From Euprymna scolopes (taxonomy: Eukaryota > Mollusca > Cephalopoda > Sepiida > Sepiolidae): DNA of 33,278 nt. The notes under the pieces are model-generated. The model saw only the letters and a program-made list of their open reading frames with translations, had not been told where the DNA came from and ran no database searches. Each line of letters begins with the position of its first letter. Positions within the stretch are counted from its first letter, which is position 1. Positions 1 through 11,070 of this stretch are shown here, in pieces. The position numbers were made by a program, and so were the translations under genes. The DNA lies in NCBI GenBank assembly GCA_024364805.1, contig CM044501.1, forward strand, positions 50,784,314 to 50,817,591, written 5' to 3'.

Positions 1-89
1 CCTGCATAATTTGACCCTAATTCTCATGAATTCCCGTCAAGCATTGATTGGGCGAGACCGTCAGTGACCGGTTTCAGCCGCAGAGTACA

Positions 90-395
90 GGAAAAAACAA
101 ACAAAAGCAAAGAAACAAACAAACAAAACGAACTGGAATGAATACAAATGGAAAAAACTCCCAGAAAACTTACCGTGTAAAATGCACTTATGTTTATTTT
201 ATTTTATTTTGTTTTTATTTTTTGTTGGTTTGTTTTCTGCAATAAAATCAAAGAAACAAAACAAACAGGAAAAAAGTACAAATGGGAAAAAGAAAGAAAT
301 AAAACCAGGAAACTGACCATGTATAACGAATAAATGCTTAATAGATTTTAGTCAAAATCTTTTAATTGTTGGTTTGTTTTATGCAAAAAAGTATT
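90..395. repeat. Tandem duplication of an A-rich unit (~134-144 bp period)
   Basis: Two adjacent units share the same order of landmarks. TACAAATGG occurs at 143 and again at 277, and GTTGGTTTGTTTT at 224 and again at 368. The offset is 134 bp for the first pair and 144 bp for the second, so the copies differ by small indels. Each unit has a left part rich in A (AAACAAACA-like) and a right part rich in T. Short reading frames here (48-245, 366-581) are low-complexity translations and I do not call them genes. Confidence 0.6.
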
Positions 396-400
396 TTTAA

Positions 401-744
401 CCGTATACTTGTTAGGTGTAAGTATAACGGTTTGTTATGTGTTTTGTTTTGTTTTCTTCTTTCTTTTTTTATATTGTTTTCTTTGTTGTCGCATTTTACC
501 AATTGGAATGTCGTCTGGTTCCATATCGATAGCGTAATAGTAATTGGGCTTATGAAATTACCAGAAATTCAATGTATATAAATAAATAACGAATGAGTAA
601 CTAATCCGAAAATAAGAAGTCAGCCCTCTCCTCCTAGTAGCACGTATAAAATCACTGAAAACATAATAGAAGGAAAAATACAGTAAATAAAATATATAAA
701 TCGAGTAATCGTTTGAACATTTGAAGAACGCTAGCGGCTGACTG
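401..744. other. AT-rich DNA without a recognisable feature
   Basis: No motif, repeat match or convincing reading frame was seen. Confidence 0.5.
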
Positions 745-814
745 TTATAGTTTGTTGTAAAACCTTGAATCCAAGGTTAGTTCGTTTCGTTTAAGTAACT
801 CTTCGAATCGCAGC

Positions 815-890
815 CCCCCCCCAAAAAAAAAGAAAGGAAAAGAAAAGAAAAATGAAAAACAAAAAAAAAAGAAGAAATAAAAGAAATATA
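815..890. repeat. C-run followed by a purine-rich tract
   Basis: A run of nine C and then A/G-only sequence lies directly left of repeat R copy 1. The inverted R copy at 11620-12003 also has a long purine tract on the matching side (pyrimidine on the + strand). The tract may therefore belong to the same composite element. Confidence 0.5.
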
Positions 891-897
891 ATAGATG

Positions 898-1310
898 TAA
901 TCGAAAGTTGCGTTTCAGCCAACGGTAAAATGCCATCCCTTTTTTTTATGAAACTAAGAACTCAAACCGGTGTTTCCTCCCAAATTCCCCTGTGGACGTA
1001 TCCGCAACGGTGTTAAGTGGTTGCGGGAGGAGTATGAATGTAATAGAGCGAAAAGATTTTACCACTTCCTTTGATTCTTACAGGTTTTGGCAGTGAACTC
1101 TCACCAGAAAAAAATATAGGAATGTACTATTATTGATGAAGTGTAAGGGTAATAGGCATATAGCACACCTCAGATAATGTGCTGCAGTTTGTGCACATTA
1201 CATTTGGATGAAATATCTTGAGTTTTAATTCTATTTAGGTCAAACTCAGAGGGAAAAATGACATTATTTTATTTATATAGAAATTAATGTTTATTGTAAA
1301 AGATATCATA
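898..1310 (+). repeat. Interspersed repeat R, copy 1
   Basis: This segment aligns over about 400 bp with the reverse complement of 11620-12003, at an estimated 70-75% identity. Shared blocks in order are TGCGTTTCA, AACCGGTGTT, a nearly identical 28 bp core at 1080-1107 (starting ACAGGTTTTGGCAGTG), TAGCACACCTCAGAT, AGGTCAAACTC and TTTTATTTATATA. I see no open reading frame shared by the two copies. It could be a SINE with a conserved central domain, a non-autonomous DNA element, or one end of something larger. I do not recognise the family. Confidence 0.7.
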
Positions 1311-1495
1311 GTTATAAAGCCCTAGTAAGAGATTGGAGTTGAGCCCTATTTAGTGAATTGAGAATAAAAGCGATAAACTGGCATATATAAATAATCTAAA
1401 ACTCCCTGTTTTTTGTTTTTATTTATGGCCATAGTTTATAACAGATTATTTACATGGCTTCAGCGATATCGAAATTTCTTCTATTTAAAGATTAA
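1311..1495. other. AT-rich DNA without a recognisable feature
   Basis: No further homology to the second R copy could be followed, and no gene is visible. Confidence 0.4.
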
Positions 1496-1570
1496 GTGCC
1501 GGTAGCTTAGGGGAAAACTTTAGCCTTCTAAGCAAAATTTGATTTATTGAGAAAGTTCCAATCTCCTGAT
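1496..1570 (+). other. tRNA-like remnant (anticodon TCT), possible SINE head
   Basis: TAGCTTAGGGG at 1503-1513 fits the RNA polymerase III box A consensus TRGYNNARNGG. A plausible anticodon arm follows, with a 7-nt loop CTTCTAA (anticodon TCT) flanked by mostly pairing sequence. A degenerate box B (GTTCCAATC) lies at about 1555. The acceptor and T stems pair poorly, so a working tRNA is unlikely. A tRNA-derived SINE head or chance are both possible. Confidence 0.25.
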
Positions 1571-1654
1571 CAACAGTAATTGTCACTTTCTGCACGAATG
1601 TTTATGTAAGACTGAAATATATGTAGGTATAAAAATATTAATATTTCTTGAAAA

Positions 1655-1730
1655 CACATACACACACACATATATATATATGCGTATATGTATGTATATG
1701 TGTATATATATATGTATATATATATGTATG

Positions 1731-1801
<71 letters not shown>
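1655..1801. repeat. CA/TATG/(TA)n microsatellite
   Basis: (CA)n grades into interrupted TATG and TA repeats, then pure (TA)n from about 1735 to 1801. The tract ends exactly where the LINE-like sequence begins. Overlapping reading frames on both strands are poly-Tyr/Ile artefacts. Confidence 0.95.
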
Positions 1802-1805
<4 letters not shown>

Positions 1806-2489
1806 CTGGGTATGACGTAAAACTACATCGGCAACGAGACCCTGATGCGGGAGCTCCAGGGTTTTGGGGAGAATGTCACTACCCCTTGGTCGTTGCAGTG
1901 CTGGGTCACCTTCGGGTAAGGCGTAGTACTTAGTAGCCCCATATTTGGGGTCACAAAAATCCAAGCCTGGTCAACGATTCTCTTAGCGAATGAGAAAGGA
2001 ATCCCAACGGCTTGCGCAGCGGATGAACCAGCACCGCAGTGCCGACGCAGTCAATAATGGTGATGTACAACTCGACTCGGGTCTGCCTCAGCCATCGGAT
2101 GCGACTGATGGCATGTGTGCAGACTGTCTTGACCCGTCCTTGCCTCTGTACTTTTGCTTTCAGCGGAGAGGATGCTAGCAGTACTGGCTAAGCTGCTTAT
2201 TCCTACTTTGCCTAGGCTGGAAGAGAGGTGAAAGTCCTGTGGCGATGGAGTGAGGGCGTACCGGCAGGTTTAATGGACTGGAAGCCGCAGCGTGATCTCT
2301 GCACTTAGGCGATTAGAGTATGATGGTCGTGCTCTTGCTGAAGAGCGACAGCATTGCGAGCACTGCTTGTCCCACCTGGGGAGAGACCTAGAAAAGGTGA
2401 ACTAAATATTGCTCGTTCACGCACATTCCTGGGTGGCTAGCCGCGGTCGGTGGGAATCCACAACAGCGGCACGAAGACAAGAAACCAAC

Positions 2490-3160
2490 CAAGAACCTTA
2501 CTCTGGCATCGTGGAATGTCATAACCCTGATTGACAATGATGATAGACCGGAACGAACAACAGTCCTCATCTCTAGAGAGCTGGACCGCTATAAGATTGT
2601 CATTGCAGCACTACAAGAACTACTGGGCAGGCAAACCTTTTCGCGAGCGAAGAGAAGCGGGGGTTGCATTTGCAATCTCAAACAATCTTGTGAAAGAACA
2701 GGAATCACTACCAACGGGTAAAAGTGATCGTTTCATGACAATGAGAATTCACATTGGCAAGCAAAGATACATGACAATTATCTCTGCATATGCACCAACG
2801 ATGACAAATGACCCGGAGGCTAAAAACTATTCTATCAGTCTCTTGGCAATCTGCTTTCTGAGATTTCTGAAGCTGACAAACTCAGTGACTTCAATACTAG
2901 AGTGGGAAAAGATCACCACATGGCCACAGACAATGTGTAAATTAGGAAAAGGAAAAATGAACTCGAATGACGAACTGTTGCTATTAAAGTGCCCCAAGCA
3001 CGGACTTGCTATAACAAACACGTTCTTCAACTATCCAGAGAAATGGTACTGTTCGTGGAAATATCCGAGATCCAAGCACGCCACTCTGTTGGATTATGTA
3101 ATCACAAGAATAGAAGATCTAAAGGACTTTCGCAGTACCAAAACTATTAGAGGAGATTAA
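2490..3160 (+). pseudogene. LINE endonuclease (APE-type) domain, broken
   Basis: This was the endonuclease that nicks target DNA to prime reverse transcription. Translation around 2500-2630 gives LASWNVITLIDNDDRPERT and RELDRYKIVIAALQE, which resemble the N-terminal strand of the family. The reading continues in another frame from about 2650 with AGVAFAISNNLV, IISAYAPTMTN, GLAITNTFF, and PRSKHATLLDYVI near the end. The family's LLGDFNARVG motif survives only as SDFNTRVGK near 2880, with the residues before it lost, in a different frame from its surroundings. At least two frameshifts are needed to follow the domain, so it is not functional. Confidence 0.8.
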
Positions 3161-4008
3161 TGTTGCACTGATTACTACATGATCCGTGCCAGATGCAACA
3201 TAAAACCAAAGCCTCCTCCGTTCAAGAAGAAAGAACCAAAACCACCAAAGAAACTAAATACCGAATCACTAAAGACCAAAGTGTGAAAGACAAACTAGCA
3301 CACAAAATATCTGATAGTCTCACAACACCAACTGTCACCACAGGAGAACAGTGGGAAACAATGAAAAATTCTGTGTTCACTTCTGTATTTTAAGTCCTTG
3401 GTAAACCAAGTAGGAAACATGCAGAATGGTTTGATGAATCCAACAAAGCGATTATGGCACTAATTCAAAAGAAAACCTACTGTTTGAAAAGACCCTGAAA
3501 GACAGATGCACAAGAGCAACAAGTACAAAGTGTAAAATTTAAACTTCAAAAAGAACTGCAGAAAATGAAAAACGACTGATGGACGAAAAAAGCAGCTGAA
3601 ATTCAGAACCTGGAATACAGAAATGACTCTAAAGCGTTCTTTGTATCGTTGAAGGAAGTGTACGGACCACAGGGTTCCTGCTTGGACTCTGAGAAGAGCA
3701 TTGATAGCAGTGTGCTCCATACGTAGAAACACACGATAATGGAGAGATGAAAGGAACCCTTCGAACTTCTGTTGAACCCAGAAACGTGTGCTGAAGATGG
3801 ACACTAAATGAATGATTTACCAACAGCAGATGAACTTGACATGGACATAAAAGGATAAAGAACGGACAGGCAGCAGTTGCAAACAACATACCACCAGAAG
3901 TTTGAAAGCATGGTGGAGCAGCCATGAGAAGTCAATTACTAAAAACTTTTCCACAACATCTGGACATCAACAGCAGAAGCTCCCCAGGATTTAAAAAATG
4001 CCAGCATT

Positions 4009-4920
4009 TTGACAGTGCATAAGAGAAAAGGGGGCAGGGCGGAATACGGCAACCACAAAGGAATCTCCCTTCTGCCTGTTGCTGGGAAGATTATGGCCAA
4101 AATCATACAGTATCGACTATATTACTTGGCTGAAGACATTCTACCGAAGAGTCAATGTGGATTCACACAAGATATGATTTTTCCCTCCAATAATAACAGG
4201 AAAAGTCCATTGAACAACGTCAACAACTTTGTAGATTTTAGCAATACCTTCGACACAGTTGATAGAGACATGCTTCGGAAGTTACTTAGACGTTATGGTT
4301 GCCCACAGACCTTTACAAGAGTACCGCGCAGTTTCCATGATGGCATGATTGCTCGCGTTTGCAGGGACGATGGATGCTCAGTCTCCTTTAGCGTTGGACA
4401 TGGCGTCAAACAAGGCTGTGTCCTCGCGCCAACTCCATTTACAATCTTCCTTGCTGCTGTCCTGAAAAGCATGCCTGAAGAACTCGGTGATCTCTACATC
4501 CAAACCAGAAGTAATGATGATCTCTTCAAACTCAGACGATTGAGAGCAAAAACCAGGGCACACGAGTTAGTGATCAAGGAACTACTCTTTGCTGATGATT
4601 CAGCATTGTAACCCACAGCCCCCAAGTAATGCAAGACTTAGTGATAGCATTTGCCGAGGCATCCAAGAAATTTGGATTGACAATTAACATCAAGAAGACT
4701 GAAGTTTTGATTCAAGACACCCGTGAAACAAAGATTAAACCCAGTCAAGTACTCCTGAATGGGAGCCCATTGGCGGAAGTTGAACAGTTCAGTTACCTCG
4801 GCAGTACCATTACGAACACTGGAAAAATCGATGAAGAACTGTCAAAACGGATCCAAGCGGCTACATCAGCTTTGGGAAAATTGATAGACTGTTTGTGGAA
4901 TAAGAGAGGAATCAGATAAA
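4009..4920 (+). pseudogene. LINE reverse transcriptase (fingers, palm, thumb), broken
   Basis: The 200-codon frame 4009-4611 carries conserved RT segments in order: YGNHKGISLLPVAGKIMAKI, PKSQCGFTQD, DFSNTFDTVDR, HGVKQGCVLAPTPFTIF and LLFADDSAL. FADD is the catalytic box with both aspartates kept. The B segment has lost sequence around the usual DMIFTARQLQEK region. A stop follows directly after FADDSAL. The next frame, 4629-4919, continues with FGLTINIKKTEVLIQ, EQFSYLGSTITNTGKIDEEL and LWNKRGIR, which are the RT7 and thumb motifs of the same family. The C-terminal part (LRWTGHIMRMSNNRLPK near 5150) remains recognisable to about 5290. Confidence 0.88.
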
Positions 4921-5541
4921 GACCAAGATGAAAGTGTAAAGAGCTATTGTCCTACCATCACTTCTGTACAGCTCAGAAACCTGAACTCTCTACAGACGCC
5001 ATTTAAAGAGATTAAACCTGATACAACAAAGGCACCTCCGTCATCTAATAAGTATCTCTTGGAAAGACCATGTATCGAATTTTGAAGTACTAGAAAAGGC
5101 TAAAATGGCCAGTGCTGAAGAAATAATCGTAACCAACCAACTGAGATGGACAGGGCATATCATGCGTATGTCAAACAACAGACTACCAAAAGCAGTTTTC
5201 TTTGGTGAGCTCAAAGAAGGTACACGACCCCTAGGCGCATCGAAACTGTGCTGTTCAAGAGACATTTGAAAAACACAAACCAACTCAACGACTAAAGAAG
5301 AAAAGCTAAAGATCGGATAGTTTAGAAAAGTGTGGTATCAGGCTCAGCCGATGCCATTAGAAATCAAAGCATTGCTGCTTGGGAAGCAAAAAGAGCGCGA
5401 CTACGGCCACCACTACCCGGATTTCCTGCCATCAGGTGTCACATCTGGGCCCGGGATTTCAGAGCTCCGATCGGACTCATATCGCGCCTTCGACACGGAC
5501 ACTAACCGACCTCCGCGTCATCGTCGAAATCGACGGACTGC

Positions 5542-5544
<3 letters not shown>

Positions 5545-5605
<61 letters not shown>
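5545..5605. repeat. (AT)n microsatellite at the LINE 3' end
   Basis: Pure AT dinucleotides start immediately after the LINE 3' sequence (CGGACTGCCTG). RTE elements commonly end in short tandem repeats, so this may be part of the element's tail. It may instead be the target DNA, because the left edge also abuts (TA)n. Confidence 0.95.
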
Positions 5606-5608
<3 letters not shown>

Positions 5609-6079
5609 TTTATTGTGAAGAAGTAACAACGGAGCTTCTTTTCCTATTTTCACAGTTAGGTGTTTCCCTTAGGAATTTACAAGGTTCTCTTCCTTTAGTC
5701 TTTTGTTAGTCAAATGCTTCCATGATTGACAATATCAACCTCCTATCGTGGACGGTTATCTCGTGCTATCTCTTACTTGTACCTTTCGTCTATATATTAT
5801 AACCTACTGTTTCTTTGTTACCAGATTAATTCCATTGTTTATGGTCATAAAATTAACTTCTAAATCTATTTATTTACATACATATCTCTGATATATTTTA
5901 TTCATTTACATTCTTTAATCTAAGTTAAAATTTCTCTGCTAGATTTTTTGCATAATCTTTTAGCTAAACATTTCATTTCAAAACATTCTCTTAGCATATC
6001 TTTTTCTACGATACATTTAATAAATCAATAATACTAATCGGCCAAATCGTTTGCTTTGCTTGCCACAACATAACACAGA
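5606..6079. other. AT-rich DNA without a recognisable feature
   Basis: No motif or repeat partner was seen. It could hold decayed sequence of the neighbouring Ty3/gypsy fossil, but nothing supports that directly. Confidence 0.4.
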
Positions 6080-7090
6080 TACTACGCCTTGATTATAGCT
6101 AAAAGGCCCAACATAATATCCTTAGAGTCATGGCCTTGAATGGTGGTGCCTTTGCTGTCAAAGCACAGCCCTTGCATGAGTCGACCATATTTTTGGTTTT
6201 TTATCATCGGTCCGTGTATGTAATTACGCATTGGGCTGTTCATTCTGTTTGACCCATACACAGATCTTTGATTCACTTGTTTTGGTAATGCCTTTGGTAT
6301 GATGGCCCCCTCCCTCTATACTACGACGGCATCACACACTGGTCTTCATAGTTGTGATTTTCTGTTTTGTAGCTCATATAACTTCGTCTTTTTGTGCTTC
6401 GTAAGTTCATGTTGTGTGACCGGAAGTTTCTGATAGTATTAAACATCATCGTTTTAATTTCAATATCGGTTCGGAGGGGAAGCAATTAACAGGGGCCAAC
6501 CTCAAAAGTGCTATTTGCGTGTCCGATCTGCTTTAGGGAGAGGTACTCTTACTTGAAATTGTAATTCCGCCGTAAATTTCCTCACCTTACTAGTCTGTGT
6601 GCTGTGTACACAGATAACCCTTTCTTCAACACAAAGATAGTCATTAGAGTTTTATGTGCGGTCTACAGTATTAATAATCATCCGTGATGATATCGATTTA
6701 ACTTTCTAACTGCGAAGATAATAGTAAGAGGTTCTTTCTGGATCTGTGAATAGTGTTTTTCTTCCTTGAATATAGATTTTGACGCAGGGCCAAACGGTTT
6801 CTGGGTCTGGTCTTCTACCGTTTTTATCAGAGATATGTCCCAAGTATTTATTTCTTCCATGGCGAAATCACACAATCCTTCTTTACTTTAAAAACTTAGA
6901 TCCTGTATTAGAGAGCATACCCCGTGGATAGCTTCTCAATGTTTTTTTTTTTCTCTAGTCTCACTTATAATATCATCCAAATATTCCTGGCGAAATCAAG
7001 GCTGCTTGACATAATAGTATCATTTTTTTGAAAATGGCTAGCGTTATCTTGACTCCAACAGTAAAATTTTCCATATTAAGCAGATAGTGA
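6080..7090 (-). mobile_element. Ty3/gypsy LTR-retrotransposon pol fossil, fragment
   Basis: On the minus strand there are traces of a Ty3/gypsy-type pol. Reverse-transcriptase-like sequence lies near 6960-7090. An RNase H-like stretch lies at 6678-6875, with the diagnostic KHYSQIQKEPLTIIFAV. Weaker downstream sequence runs to about 6080. It is an old, internally deleted fragment with multiple breaks, and no flanking LTRs were identified. The order along the minus strand (RT, RNase H, downstream part) fits the Ty3/gypsy arrangement. Confidence 0.72.
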
Positions 7091-8844
7091 ATACAAAGAA
7101 AGGTTGTCAATATTTCCTACTGTTAAGTTAGGTCGTCTGTAACCCCGTGATGGGTCGCAATATTTCCCCACGCGAGTATTAACTCTTGTGTTTTGTTAAT
7201 AGTAGTTAGAAGGGTTAATTATGGTGAATGCGAAAATCCCCATAATAGATACCTACCTAAATATTACAGCAAGATCTTATAACCATAAACGCATATTATT
7301 TTGCAAAAGGAAACAGTCAAACCACTATTTTGAGCTTTAAAAGCGAACGCTCACCAATCATTGAATGAAAGTATTACGATAAGTCAATAAATGATATTTG
7401 AACGACGTAATAATGACAAACAGAATTGTTAGCATAAATAAAAGCTACTAAAACAACAATAATTTCACTAATATTATGTCTACGCATTTACTGATTGCAT
7501 GAAGTAAAAACGCTCCTGTAGAAATTACTTGCTATAAATATATTTTATTATTTGTATATTAGAATAGTTTCTATTTACCTTTTTAAAATATTTTTTAACT
7601 TTTACTTACCAACATTTTTGTGTAATCGTACCAAAAATTAGATCAAATACTACAGGGGCGTTTTGAATGTGTGATATCAAAAAAGGTAGATGTACTGAAA
7701 ATTCCTCGTATTTAAGGGTTTGGCTTGTATATTAGTGTAAAAACCAAATAATTTTAATAATAATTTTATTATTTAAAATTAGGGAATGTTATTTTATTTA
7801 ATAAAAACGATATTAATTGAAGTCATTATCACTAAACCTCAAATTGAAAATCTTCCGTCATAATTTCCAATATCTGTTTTAGCAAATTGCCTTTTGACGT
7901 TATGAATTAAACAGTAATGTCCAATACCTTACAAATTGTTGTTTTTTTAAATAATAACTGAAAAAAACGAACAAATAAGTTGAAACCAAACCTATTTTAA
8001 TAGAGCGTTATATACAGAGAGTAAATTATTACATATAAAAGCCTCTAGATAAAAATGCCTTCTCAATTCTGGATTCAAAACTGATGGAATGTGTTGATGC
8101 CTTGCATATACAGTTTGTGAAGCTTCTGTTGTAAACTGTTCATTCCAGAATTCTAGTGTCTGAGAGCAAATTTGGCAAGTCAAGTTTTATGATTCTATCA
8201 AGTCAAGCTTTATTTCGAAATTTTGTTTCAGAAATAGATTCTATCATTGCTGCTTGAAAAATGCCAAATAATCTATTAATATTAATAGTTTTAGAGCTTT
8301 TTACCTTTCTCCTGGTCGAATTTTGTATTCTAAATGAATACAACAGTTAATTAATTTTATTTAAATATTCCTATCCGCAATGCCTTTATAATTATCATGA
8401 ATTTAGATAAAGCATTTAAATCTATCAATTGGAATAAATAATTGAGTGAGTGATATAAAAATAGATATTTATTTACTTAATAGCTAACATTTTTCTGAAG
8501 CTTCTTCTCTTACTTTAACTTCCTCAGATTTGACAATGGAATATAAGAGGGTTTCAGATAGTAAGGAATGCGATTTATAAAACTGTGCAGTTTTGCAGTA
8601 AGACAATGTGATTATGTACGACGAATCTATAAAAACATAGGCTTGATTGACAAAGTTTTTTCTTTTTTGGTTTAAAGAAACTATTTTCTAGAAGGCATAT
8701 CTAAAGTCAATCTTACCTGCAGAAATACATACTGAGTATTCATACAGGAATATTTAGTCATAACTGAAATCATTAATTTCATCAATTATCTAAATTGAAA
8801 GAACTCTTAAATAACTCATTATGTTGCTGTTAGAGAATGGATCA
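7091..8844. other. AT-rich DNA without a supported gene
   Basis: The stretch is mostly A/T with several short palindromic AT runs (for example near 7745-7785). A 63-codon minus-strand frame at 7992-8183 has unusually balanced amino acid content (WNEQFTTEASQTVYARHQH). I cannot assign it to a family, and it lacks context as an exon. Confidence 0.4.
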
Positions 8845-8886
8845 AGAGAGAGAGAGAGATAGATAGAGAGAGAGAGAGAGAGGGAG
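8845..8886. repeat. (GA)n / GATA microsatellite
   Basis: Simple GA repeats with two GATA interruptions. Confidence 0.9.
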
Positions 8887-9170
8887 GTGTGTAAATTATA
8901 TGTAGACACGTTGACCGGAAGTAAGGATCAGATGATCGGATTGCGTGTGAGTCACGTGATCAGGTTAGCTGAATCGTGTAGATTCGGTTTGGGCATAGAA
9001 CGCGACGAACGGCTTGTCAGACGTCTCCTCCCCTTCACTGGGGAGGGGACTCTGACGTGCGTAATAATTAGACCCAGAAGAAGAAACCACGCAAGCCAGG
9101 GATTCACTTTTCATCCTCTGCGAAACATCTGGAATGTGAAATCAAAAGTATAAACCAAATTCATCGTGTT
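8887..9170. repeat. GC-rich island of unknown origin, possible solo-LTR-like or other inserted repeat
   Basis: About 280 bp with clearly higher G+C than the surrounding 4 kb begins right after the GA repeat. It has an 88-codon frame on + (8887-9153) with no recognised domain. It also contains an E-box-like GTCACGTGATC near 8952 and a perfect 7 bp stem with a 6-nt loop at 9027-9046 (CCTCCCC/GGGGAGG). The sharp change of composition suggests insertion of foreign repeat DNA. Its class is undecided: a regulatory-type repeat such as an isolated terminal repeat is possible but unproven. Confidence 0.4.
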
Positions 9171-10817
9171 GGAGTTAATGAATATTCGTCTAAAGCAAGT
9201 ACCAGTCTCCCCTCAAAGACCATACGTTTCCAGATGGACCAACATCCAAGACGCAGAAGGTGTGTTGAAAAATACATGTACCACACATACACACAACGGC
9301 ATATGAACATATCATTTAATAGAAAGAACAGCTAGATGATCATACGACATTAAGGCTTATTAGACCATCACACACGACCCCCTTTATGATTCGTCTCCTT
9401 TATGATAGATGATACAACAAATACAATTATGGTGACCTTTATTAGAGACATAACTACGCAACAGTTGCAAAGATCAACTAATTGTGTGAGGATTTTGTTA
9501 TTGTAACCATTCTACCTTCACAACCTGTCAGCATTCGTGCTGTCAACAAAAATGGCCATGATATTATTCTCACTGTTTAATTATTGCAAAACATTACCCA
9601 CTTAATCTGCATGAATAACACCTGTTGCACCACAATTAGAGAGAACTTTATGTGCCGGCTATTTAGTTTCATATAGATGCTTTTTTGTGTTTCGGTTCTT
9701 TTTTCCATTTTCATTCACAATTTCCTTTTAATGCAATGTGCCGTTATCTATTATCCCATCATCTCTAATGCATAAAGGATTGTCACTCTTTTGTCCTGTT
9801 TTTTGCTGGGAAGTTGTTTTCACTTTAGTCTTTGCTTGGTTAACTTTACATTTATCGACAATAACACTGCTCATATTAATATTGGATATAAGAACAATCA
9901 TATCCTTTAAATGAAAGATCTAGGAAAGACTCCTTTTAGATGATTCTCTGGCTGTAGATATCTTCTAATTCTTCCCTTTAATAAAATAAATAGGAGAAAA
10001 ATATTTTCTGTGGATTTGATATTGAAGGTGTTGGTGATTAATGTATTTTCTAAAACGTTTTATTATTATTTTTCAGCACTTTTATCAACTACGTCAAGCT
10101 AAAAAGTGTCCTTAGGCCCTCTGAAAAACTCTGAAAGGTAACTCATTATGTTGCAAAGAACAACGTATTGTGTGAAGATTTTTTTCTCAACTGGAATCTG
10201 AAAATTAAATTTTCCTTACATTAATATACATCTAAACAGATTAATATAAATATTAATTTGCATTGAATATAATGGGAAAAATAGTTCAATGTTAAAATAT
10301 GGACATTGGTTTTGATATAAGTTTGTTTCACATACTTTAGAAGAAATAGAAAATAACTTACTTTCTGTTGAGGAAGACAAATGCAAATAATGTGTTTAAT
10401 TTGGAAAGTTTCTTTGTTGTGTTGACATGATAGTCGTAACAACTTTAAATTGGTAGTTTAATCAATCAAGCTTTGCTATTTACTACTTCTTTGGGAAGAA
10501 CGGCGAGATTTTATATTTGCTCTGCTTGATTTCTTCAAACATTGTATATTCATCTTTTTAAAATCGTCATTTCATTTAATACAGTTAATCGTGGGTAAAT
10601 CGCTTTCCAAATATCATTTACTTTTGATTTGATAACAGCAAAATTTGAACATCGGGAATAAATATTTATAACATAATAACTATATAGGATAATTTATTAG
10701 GAAATAAAGTGGTTCAATTTTAATCCACAGTGAAGGTAAACCTGAAAATGTTATTGCATTTTTCTTGCGTGTTTGTCAGATTTTCGGTCTATGTTTAATA
10801 AAATAAATGTACAATAA
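9171..10817. other. AT-rich DNA, no gene; one short internal repeat
   Basis: The only structure seen is a ~35 bp imperfect direct repeat, GTTGCAAAG...TTGTGTGA(A/G)GATTTT, at 9464-9500 and 10150-10184. No coding region is supported. Confidence 0.4.
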
Positions 10818-10887
10818 ACACACACACATATATATATACACACATATATATATATATGTATATATATATGTATATATATATATATAC
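10818..10887. repeat. Mixed (CA)n/(TA)n microsatellite
   Basis: Alternating CA and TA blocks with TATG interruptions. Confidence 0.9.
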
Positions 10888-11070
10888 TATTAGAAATTAA
10901 ATTGTCCAGATATTTTCTAATAAATTGATAAATAAATAATAAATAAATTGATTTGACAAAGTTTATATAATTTGAAACAAATATTTTAATTAAAAATTAA
11001 GGTACATTTATATTGAAATAAACTCACTTCCGAGATTAGGTCGTAAACAGGTTTTTAAATGAAGGATGGT

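Larger units (their letters stand above)
1802..5544 (+). mobile_element. RTE-like non-LTR retrotransposon (LINE), near full length, decayed
   Basis: The block of about 3.74 kb is much richer in G+C than its flanks and lies between two (TA)n tracts. From left to right it holds an apparent 5' region (1802-2480), an apurinic-endonuclease-like domain (about 2490-3160), a lysine-rich connector (3170-3950) and a reverse transcriptase with FADD motif (4009-4920). After these come a thumb and C-terminal region recognisable to about 5290, then a short 3' region. The domain order and the motifs GVKQGCVLAPT, FADD, LTINIKKTEV and FSYLGSTI match the RTE/BovB-like group, whose endonuclease is often annotated as 'craniofacial development protein 2-like'. 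Several frameshifts and stops show it is dead. Clade assignment is by eye only. Confidence 0.85.

Noticed and set aside
1080-1107. The R core read as a splice acceptor plus short exon (ACAG before GTTTTGG)
   Set aside because: It recurs inside an inverted repeat copy and no flanking exons were found; a repeat core explains it better.
1638-1964. 108-codon minus-strand frame (and the + frame 1688-1933)
   Set aside because: Mostly Tyr/Ile/His/Val from CA and TA repeats; the remainder is the LINE 5' region.
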